Of a DNA stretch of 64,000 nt, positions 56,327-64,000 are shown one piece after another (position 1 is the first letter of the stretch; each line of letters begins with the position of its first letter). Location: positions 269,706,982 to 269,770,981 of the forward strand of contig NC_057796.1 in NCBI RefSeq assembly GCF_018294505.1. The letters are read 5' to 3'. Made by a program: the position numbers and the translations under genes. This stretch comes from Triticum aestivum (Eukaryota > Streptophyta > Magnoliopsida > Poales > Poaceae). A model generated the notes under the pieces. It was not told the origin of the DNA and did not search any database. It saw only the letters and a program-made list of their open reading frames with translations.

Positions 56327-57022
56327 TGTAACATCCCAAAATTCTAAATTTTGGAATGTTATATTAAATAAATAGTTTTAATTGTTTGTTGATTGTGGTG
56401 TGGTTGTTTGTGTGAAATTGAGTGAAATTCGAAACTTTTTGGAAGTTAAATGAGAGGGAATAAAATGACTTTCCCAAAACTTTCATTTTGAATTTATGAT
56501 CTCCGTGAATTCAAATACTTTTCATCACAAAACCCTGGAGTGAAGATGATATGACTTCTTCCATCTAAATAAATGAAAAGGGTTTTGAAAATATTTGAAT
56601 TCCATTTGGAACTATTTCAAATTCAGAAACTTTAAGCAACTCAATGATTTTCACGAGAGAAGATAAAATGACTTCTTCAAAACATACGAAATATGAGTTG
56701 GAAGTTTCAAAGAATCAAATTTAAAGCCCATTTGAAATTTATTTTCAATTTGGAGTTTGTTGGTTTTTATTCAAATTATTTTTCTCCAAAAATAAAATAC
56801 ATGGAAAATAGGGTAAAATGATTCCCTACATCAGAAAATTAGAGAGAAATAAATTTGAAATCATTTTGGTATTTTTAAAAATGATTTTTACTGGGTTTTA
56901 TTGCACTAGTAGCACTCTTTGATTTATGTAAAATTTTGTGTATTTTATTTGACGTAAGTAAAATGTTCATGTTGTAGAAAATCTTTTTATAAATTGTTTG
57001 ATATATTACATGCATATATAAT
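56327..57022 (+). mobile_element. LTR-like fragment (Gypsy type), plus orientation
   Basis: Starts TGTAACATCCCAAAATTC in the RNase H of copy C, after CAAGC (possible target duplication). Its first 35 bases resemble the minus-strand start of the adjacent Gypsy LTR (TGTAACATCCCAAGTTTCC). It stops where that LTR's other end (TGTAGCGACCCGACC, 57023) begins. I read it as the front of a related LTR in opposite orientation, invaded by the next element. Alternatively, 56327-59768 is one long LTR. Confidence 0.55.
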
Positions 57023-59768
57023 TGTAGCGACCCGACCTCAGACGGTCGAGTCTCTGTGCATAAGTGTCATCCCTGGATCGGTAATGCTGACACACACAGT
57101 ACTCGAAGGATTTATAACAGAGTGCAATCACACACTTATTACATCGAATGTCTCAAAAAAAGAACTTATTACAATAAATATGGCTTAAGGCCATTTAAAT
57201 AAGATAACAGCGGAAGGCTTGGAAGATAAAGTGAGTCAATCAACTCGAACGGCATAGCTGAGTGCACGACAACGACCTAGCACACCTTACTCTTCGTCTG
57301 AAAAGTCTACAACATTACATTGCTGCCTGAAAACGGGTCAGCACATGGAATATGCTGGCATAGTAACACAATAGAGCAATGAACATAATAAATGCTATCA
57401 CTACATGCATATGGCTGGTGGAGGCTCTATGGTTAATATGTTTTTGCGAAAAGCCAATTTTTTCCTACATCAAAGGAATATATTTTATTTAACTATCATG
57501 GTAGTTGAACAACATTGAGAAGGTTCCTCCGACTCAATCCCAATTAAACAGTAGTTAACAACCCAACAAATTAATTTAGAGTGATGAGATCCATATGATA
57601 ACCCACAAACCAGATACTCAAGATGTCCATAACCAGGGACACGGCTAACCATGATTAGATTGTACACTCTGCATAGGTTTGCACACTTTTCCCCATAAGA
57701 ATCAATCTCCTCCGTTGGATTTCTCGCACTACATGGTGTTTGAGAAACGGATGACCGAGACACAGTCTTTCAGAAGCATTAACTCTAACCCTGGGTAGAC
57801 AGTACCAACCTACATCCCCTACATCTGCTAGCCTACCACTGGAAGAGGTCATGCAACCTACTCAACTATGCTAGAGCCCATAATAGCTTGTGGCTGCACA
57901 CGAAAGTTTCTAGCATGAATAACCTTACGATCCCTTTGAGCCTGGGTGGCGGACCATAGGATGATCAGACGGGGTACTCCGGGATATCCTAGGATAACAC
58001 TGGATTCTCCAGGTGCCCAAAACCAACAATCGACCCAGATGTGTATTAAAGTTGCCACCTTAAGTTGAACCATTAATTAAACACTCACATCCAACATGGA
58101 TACACTCAAATCCAAACCACATCTACGAGTATAGCATAGCAATATAAGCATAACATAGAAGTAACTCCCAGGGTTTGATAATAAACAGGGCAATAGGTTC
58201 TACCTCATCATCTACTTCCCAATACCCACATGTTAATCACATCCTAATCATGCAGTGTTTGAGGATTGAAACTAATGCATAAAAACTGGGTATGAAAAGA
58301 GTATGTTCAATATGTTACTTGCCTTGCTGACGATCCGCAAAACCTAGTGACTCGTAGTAGCACGCTTCGCCTCCGGGAATTCTATCGCAAACAAATGATA
58401 TCATACATAAGCACTCAAGCAAAGATGCATGGGTAAAATTCAAATAAGAAGATCAAATCTGAAAACTCAACTAAAGAGATTCGATCCGCAAAAAGAATCA
58501 ACCAAATCGGAGCTACGGAACCAAAACTACGGTCAAAAGAACTTCGAATTCAAATCTGCTTGAAACCAAATTTTAAATTCTCAAAACTTCGTTCAAGTTG
58601 TTTAAACAGAAATAGGGTTTCAATACGAAGATTTTGGCGTTGGTTTCACTGGATTTGGACAAACGGTTAAGAAACGGCGAGGGTTTGAAAATCAGGGGCT
58701 ATTTTGCGATAAAAGTAATCGCGGATAGGTCCCTAGATGAAAATAAAATAAAAAGAAAAGACTAGCGAACGAACATTCGCTGTCTGAACCTAACCGGCGA
58801 ACAGCGTTCGTATAAACGGACGAACTGACGAACGTCCGCTAAATAACTAAACCGAGAAAACCAAACCAATAAAATAAAGAAACGCATCTAGGGTTTCTAA
58901 AAAAACCGATCGGTTTTTACCTAAACCGAAAAAAACCGGCGGATCCGGATCGGATCGGGAACGGCGGCGAGGCAGCGGCGGCGGCGAGGCGAGGCGCTGC
59001 GGGGCAGTGGCGGGGTGCGGCGCAGGTGGCGGTGGCGGCGGGCGCGGCTGCGTGCTGCTGCTGCTGCTGCGGGAGGCGGGGCAAGGTGGGGGTCAAGGCG
59101 GCGGCAGCAGCAGCATATAAAGGGAGAAGGGGGGCTCGGCTTGGGCAGGGGGCAACCGAGGCGGCGATGGTGTCCCGGACTCCGGCGTAGTCTGGCTCGG
59201 GCACGGCGTGCGGGCGCGGGGAAGGCCGCGGCGGTGCCGGGCCGGCTGGGCTTCGGCCCAGTTCGGTCCGCGAAGAGTTTTTTTTAACAGATTCCGCCCA
59301 AAAATCCTAAATAAATAACAATAAAAATCCAAAAATGCCTAAACTAGTTTTCACCGTCTAAATAAAATATTTAGAACAAAGTGAACATTTTCTTGGCCTA
59401 ATAATGCAATTTTGAAAGATGCATATTTTTTCTAATTCAAATAAAATAGCAATAAAATCCAAATAAAATTATTTATTTGATTTTAATATTTTTCCTCCAA
59501 TATTTCATTTATTTTGGACAAGTCATATTATCTCCTCTCATATATTTTTAATTTGAAATATTTTCGGGGAGAAAAATAATTAAAACCAAAATGATCCTTG
59601 TTTCGTTATTTGAGAAAATTCAAATATGAAAACGGTGAAATCCCCAACTCTCTCCGTGGGTCCTTGTGTTGCTTAGAATTTCGAGGATCGCAAAAAAAAT
59701 GCAATAAAATATGATATGCATGAATGACCTATGTATAACATTCCAAATTGGAAACTTGGGATGTTACA
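57023..59768 (-). repeat. 3' LTR of the chromovirus
   Basis: Minus strand TGTAACATCCCAAGTTTCC ... GGTCGGGTCGCTACA, about 2.75 kb. The right border is set by the adjacent PPT; the left border is inferred from the TG/CA rule. A GC-rich CGG/GCA-repeat part lies at 58940-59270, with a minus-strand TATA (CTTTATATGC) at about 59114-59123. Confidence 0.65.
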
Positions 59769-59786
59769 AACCTACCCCCCTTAAGA
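59769..59786 (-). promoter_or_regulatory. Polypurine tract of the chromovirus
   Basis: The minus strand reads CATCTTAAGGGGGGTAGG plus TT, directly before the LTR start. Confidence 0.8.
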
Positions 59787-61192
59787 TGAATCTCGCCCTC
59801 GAGATTCGGGTTGGCTAGAAAATAGGTGTGGGTGGCTTTCCGTAGGTCTTCCTCTCGTTCACAGGTGGCTTCATCCTCGGTATGGTGGCTACACTGAACC
59901 TTGCAAATCTTGATAACCTTGTTGCGCGTGACTCGGCTGGCAAACTCGAGAATCTTGACTGGTTTCCCCTCGTAGGTCAGATCACTGTCCAACTGAATCG
60001 CTTCCAGGGGCACTGTATCTCTCAGAGGTATATCGGCCATCTCTGCATGGCACTTCTTCAACTGGGAAACGTGAAACACATCATGAACTCCTGACAATCC
60101 TTCGGGTAACTCCAACTTGTAGGCCACTTCTCCCATACGTTCCAAAACTCGGTATGGTCCAACAAATCTCGGGGCTAGCTTTCCCTTGACTCCAATTCAT
60201 TTAACTCCTCGGAGTGGCGATACACGAAGATATGCCCTATCTCCGATTTCATAGACTACCTCCTTGCGTTTTGAATCTGCATAACTCTTCTGTCGGGACT
60301 GAGCTACCCTTAGTCTGTCGCGAATCAACTTAACCTTCTCTTCGAACTCCTTGATCAAATCTGGTCCAAACAACTGACGGTTTCCAACTTCATCCCACAT
60401 CAACGGTGTTCGGCATCTTCTTCCATACAGGGCTTCGAACGGTGCCATCTTCAAACTGGCCTGGTAGCTATTATTGTATGAGAACTCCGCATAAGGAAAA
60501 TTGTCATCCCAACTAGATCCATAATCTAGCGCACAAGCTCTCAACATGTCCTCCAGAATCTGATTGACTCTCTCGGTATGTCCATCTGTCTGCGGATGAA
60601 AGGTTGTGCTGAACTCAAGCCTTGTACCCAAAGTCTGGTGCAGCTGATGCCAAAAATTTGAAGTGAACTGTGTTCCTCTATCTAATGCGCTGGTCCTCGG
60701 AACTCCATGCAGACATACGATCCTGGTCATATATATTTTGGCCAACTTCGCACTTGTGTAGGTAGTTTTCACTGGGATAAAGTGAGCCACTTTTGTCAAG
60801 CGATCAGCTACTACCCATATAGAATCATATCCCGATCGGGTCCAGGGTAATCCGGTGATAAAATCCATGCCAAGCTTGTCCCACTTCCATTCGGGTATCG
60901 GCATAGGCTGTAGTAATCCGGCTGGCTTCTGATGTTCTGCCTTCACTCTCTGACATACATCACATACTGCTACATACTCGGCAATATCCTTCTTCATACC
61001 AGTCCACCAGAAACGCTCCTTCAAATCTAAATACATCTTGGTGTTTCCAGGGTGTATCGAGTATGGCGAGTCATGTGCTTCCTGTAGTATCAACTTTCTG
61101 ATCTCTGCATTATTGGGCACATAAACACGGTCCTCAAACCACAAGGTGTCGTGCTCGTCCTCACGAAAACCCTTGGCTTTTCCTTTACTCAT
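59769..61192 (-). pseudogene. Chromovirus integrase and chromodomain
   Basis: The zinc-binding HHCC (EAHDSPYSIHPG, CDVCQRVK) lies at about 60940-61120. The catalytic residues are D in LGMDFITGLP, D in DRGTQFTS and E in TERVNQILEDML, all present. A TGA at about 60194-60196, in place of Arg after LRGVK, splits the frame. The second part (59769-60145) reads [20 protein letters not shown] and the chromodomain [15 protein letters not shown] to CEREEDLRK. Two conserved Trp of that domain are Cys here. A frameshift after EEDLRK moves the C terminus out of its usual frame. Chromodomains steer integration to marked chromatin. Confidence 0.87.
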
Positions 61193-61234
61193 TCTCTTTT
61201 TTATCTCAGCAATATCTCTGTCATCCTTCTGAGC

Positions 61235-61735
61235 TTATCGAATCTTTCCCAATAATGTAGATTGAACCTCCATCGCTGCAACAAAACCTCTAGGAACAAT
61301 CTCCAAACGAAGTTCCCTGAGATCCTCTGCTAACTCCTTTGGCAATCCTCCGATTACGAGAGTATTAGCATAACTCTTCCGGCTCAAAGTGTCTGCTACG
61401 ACATTGGCCTTTCCTAGGTGATAATGCAGCTTCATATCATAATCCTTTATAAGCTCCAACCATCTCCTCTGCCTGAGGTTCAGCTCGTTCTGTGTGAAAA
61501 TGTACTTCAAACTCTTGTGATCCGTGTACACATCACAACGGTTTCCAATAAGAAAATGTCTCCAGGTCTTGAGTGCATGCACTACGGCTGCTAACTCCAA
61601 ATCACGCGTGGCATAATTCAACTCATGTGGTTGAAGTTGACGAGAGGCATATGAAACAACTCTTCCGTCTTGCATAAGTACACCTTCAAGTCCTAAGTGA
61701 GAAGCGTCGCAATACACTTGGAAATCCTAGCATAT
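61235..61735 (-). pseudogene. Chromovirus RNase H
   Basis: [36 protein letters not shown] and [11 protein letters not shown] carry the D, E and D of the RNase H active site. DTLSRK lies near the end. The frame is bounded by TAG at about 61724-61726 and TAA at about 61232-61234. Confidence 0.88.
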
Positions 61736-62660
61736 GTCTGGCAGAATCAGCACTGCGGCTGTAGTCAAATGTTTCTTCAACTCCTGAAAACTGGCCTCAC
61801 ATTCTTCCGTCCATTTGAACATAGAGTCCTTCTTCAACAGCTCCGGCATGGGCTTCGCAATCTTAGAGAAATTTTCGATAAATCTCCGATAATATCCCGC
61901 GAGTCCAAGAAAACTGCGGATCTCTCCAACGGAGGTGGGTGCCAACCACTCAGTGATTGACTTAACCTTGATGGGGTCTACTGCTATACCTTCTCCTGAT
62001 ATAACATGTCCAAGGAATCCAACTTCCTTCAATCAAAACTCACACTTGTTGAACTTGGCATACAACTGATGTTCCCCGAGCTTCTCGAGAACTGAACGCA
62101 AGTGTTCCTTGTGCTCCTTTTCATTCTGCGAGTATACCAAAATATAGTCAATGAACACCACAACAAACTTATCCAAGAACTCCATGAACACCTTATTCAT
62201 CATACTCATGAAATAGGCAGGGGCGTTAGTCAATCCAAATGACATAACGGTGTACTCGTATAGCCCGTACCTTGTGGTGAAGGCTGTCTTAGGTATATCT
62301 TGTTTTCAGATCTTCAGCTGGTGATATCCTGATTGCAGATCGATCTTTGAAAACACCTTAGCCCCTTGCAGCTGGTCAAACAAATCATTGATCATCGGCA
62401 GTGGGTACTTGTTCTTGACCGTCACTTCATTTAATGCACGATAATCAACAACCATCCTCAAAGATCCATCCTTCTTCTCAACCAAGAGCACTGGGGCTCC
62501 CCACGGTGATGAACTTCGTCGGATGTAACCTTTCTCCAATAACTCCTTTATCTGCTTTTTGATCTCTTCCAGATCATTCGCGGGCATCCGGTATGGTCTC
62601 TTTGATATTGGTCCGGTGCCTGGCAACAGCTCTATCAAAAACTCAATATCTCGATCTGGC
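61727..62660 (-). pseudogene. Chromovirus reverse transcriptase, catalytic Asp changed
   Basis: Blocks in order: [73 protein letters not shown], a TGA stop at about 62303-62305, then [20 protein letters not shown]. The active site at about 62135-62150 reads FIDYILVYS where the family has FIDD. KCEF is followed by TGA (a Trp codon in relatives) at about 62030-62032, then [13 protein letters not shown] and [12 protein letters not shown]. Inactive both by stops and by loss of the metal-binding Asp. Confidence 0.9.
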
Positions 62661-63176
62661 GGCATGCCTGGTAATTCCTCTGGAAATACATCTGGGTAAT
62701 CCTTCACTACAGGCACTTCCTCCTGAACAACTCCTGAGAGGGAATTTACTTGAGTCCTTGGCGTATGCTTGGATACATACTTGATCCTTTTTTCCCTCCG
62801 GGGTGGTGAGCAGAATTGACTTGCTAGCGCAGTCAATATTTCCTCCATACTTCGATAGCCAATCCATTCCTAGTATCACATCCAATCCTTGTGACTCCAG
62901 GATTATTAGGTCAGAGGGGAAAACATGGCTGCCAATGGTTAAGGGTAACCGGTTGCACCATTGGCTGGCCATATACTCTGCACCGGGTGAGCTCACTAGA
63001 AAGGGTGTCCTAAGGGCTAGGGATGGCAACTTAAACTTGTCCACAAATCCCCTTGATATGTATGAATGCGATGCACCAGTATCAAAAAGAACGAGAGCGG
63101 TAAATGACTTAACCAAAAACTTACCGATAACTGCGTCTGGCTGCTCTTCAACCTCCTCCATGTTAACGTGGTTCAC
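62643..63176 (-). pseudogene. Chromovirus aspartic protease
   Basis: ALVLFDTGASHSYIS (about 63060-63100) is the catalytic DTGA motif, and VILGMDWL (about 62860) the downstream conserved block. It lies between the gag zinc knuckle and RT as expected. A frameshift near 62790-62800 separates it from the RT frame. The protease itself looks nearly intact. Confidence 0.88.
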
Positions 63177-63493
63177 TTGTACCCTGTTAAAAGGGTTGGG
63201 CTTCTTCCCGGAGCTTCCATTGCCATTTCCATTCTTTGCTTCAGAACACTCAGTGGCATAATGTCCAGTCTTCCCGCACTTGAAACAAGTAATGTGACTT
63301 AGATCCTTCTTGGCGGGCGTTGTTGGGTTAGAGTGGTTTTGTTTGTTGTTTGCTCCATTACCATTCCCATTCTTCGAGCCACTGTGGTTATGCGAACTCC
63401 CTCCATTGTGAGTGTGGCCTCCATGGTTATGGGTATATCCTCCCGAGTTCGGGGTAAAGCAAGGCTTCTACTGAGCTCCTGAATTATACTTCC
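63177..63493 (-). pseudogene. Chromovirus gag C-terminal part with CCHC zinc knuckle
   Basis: CFKCGKTGHYATEC (about 63250-63292) is a complete CX2CX4HX4C knuckle. Upstream in sense is an Asn/Gly/Ser/His-rich stretch (63310-63470). The rest of gag is displaced by the insertion at 63494. Confidence 0.85.
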
Positions 63494-64000
63494 TGATGAC
63501 CCACAAGTATAGGGAATCTATCATAGTCCTTTCGATAAGTAAGAGTGTCGAGCCCAACGAGGAGCAGAAGGAAATGATAAGCGGTTTTCAGCAAGGCATT
63601 CTCTGCAAGCACTGAAACTATAGGTAACAGATAGTTTTGTGATAAGATTATTGGTAACGAGCAACAAGTAACAAAAGTAAATAAAGTGCAGCAAGGTGGC
63701 CTAATCCTTTCTGTAGCAAAGGACAAGCCTGGACAAACTCTTATATAGAGAAAAGCGCTCCCGAGGACACATGGGAATTATCGTCAAGCTAGTTTTCATC
63801 ACGTTCATATGATTCGCGTTCGATACTTTGATAATTTGATATGTGGGTGGACTGGTGCTTGGGTGCTGCCCTTACTTGGACAAGCATCCCACTTATGATT
63901 AACCCCTATTGCAAGCATCCGCAACTACAAAAGAAGTATTAAGGTAAACCTAACCATAGCATGAAACTTATGGATCCAAATCAGCCCCTTACGAAGCAAC
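63494..64000. mobile_element. LTR of another retroelement, left end only
   Basis: Starts TGATGACCCACAAGTATAGG inside gag of the chromovirus, after CTTCC (63489-63493), the likely target duplication. The sequence is a common Triticeae LTR type; I cannot fix its family or strand without the other end. Confidence 0.75.

Larger units (their letters stand above)
57023..63490 (-). mobile_element. Chromodomain (Tekay/Del-like) Ty3/Gypsy element, partial
   Basis: Minus-strand element with 3' LTR (57023-59768), PPT, and pol then gag reading leftward. Domain order PR-RT-RH-INT-chromodomain defines a Gypsy chromovirus. Another LTR interrupts gag at 63494. At least five in-frame stops plus frameshifts make it inactive. 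Confidence 0.85.

Overview
The window is intergenic DNA from a large grass genome, most probably wheat or a close Triticeae relative. The evidence is nested LTR retrotransposons with the hallmarks of the Angela/WIS, Maximus and Sabrina types, a giant CACTA element whose ends read CACTACAAAA...TTTTTGTAGTG, and many small MITEs. I see no intact host gene, no rRNA and no tRNA gene. Family names were recalled from memory, not searched.

Layout, left to right. 1-6310: 3' part of a Sirevirus-like Copia element on the plus strand (broken integrase, RT, RNase H, post-pol region, PPT, 3' LTR), inserted into the leader of an Angela-like Copia copy A (minus strand, 6311-10729). The LTR of copy A carries a solo Gypsy-type LTR (7834-9369) with a perfect 5-bp duplication. 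10730-14384 is older DNA with no convincing gene except a Harbinger-associated ORF remnant near 14 kb. 14385-29687 is Angela-like copy B (minus). Its right LTR is split by a 7.3-kb non-autonomous LTR element (22308-29585, TSD CTCCG). That element lacks gag-pol but carries a long, once-spliced ORF antisense to its own LTRs, as in Tat-lineage Gypsy elements.

At 29687/29688 copy B is fused head-to-head with Angela-like copy C (plus strand, 29688-56326). The gag of copy C is split by a 22.2-kb CACTA transposon (30932-53166, 3-bp TSD ATA). This transposon contains subterminal repeat arrays, a minus-strand gene with tandemly duplicated exons, host-like multi-exon segments with recurring exon starts, a small captured gene with its own TATA box, a Stowaway MITE split by a Helitron, other MITEs and several minisatellites. 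Two assembly gaps (N runs) lie in it. No transposase was recognised, so it looks non-autonomous.

56327-64000: copy C is cut in RNase H by a short LTR-like piece (56327-57022). Next comes a chromodomain Gypsy element on the minus strand (LTR 57023-59768, pol 59769-63490), itself cut in gag by another LTR that runs off the window (63494-64000).

All coding regions are decayed. Three of the four reverse transcriptases have lost a catalytic aspartate. The main biology is the order of insertions, the rearrangements between elements, and the cargo of the CACTA element.
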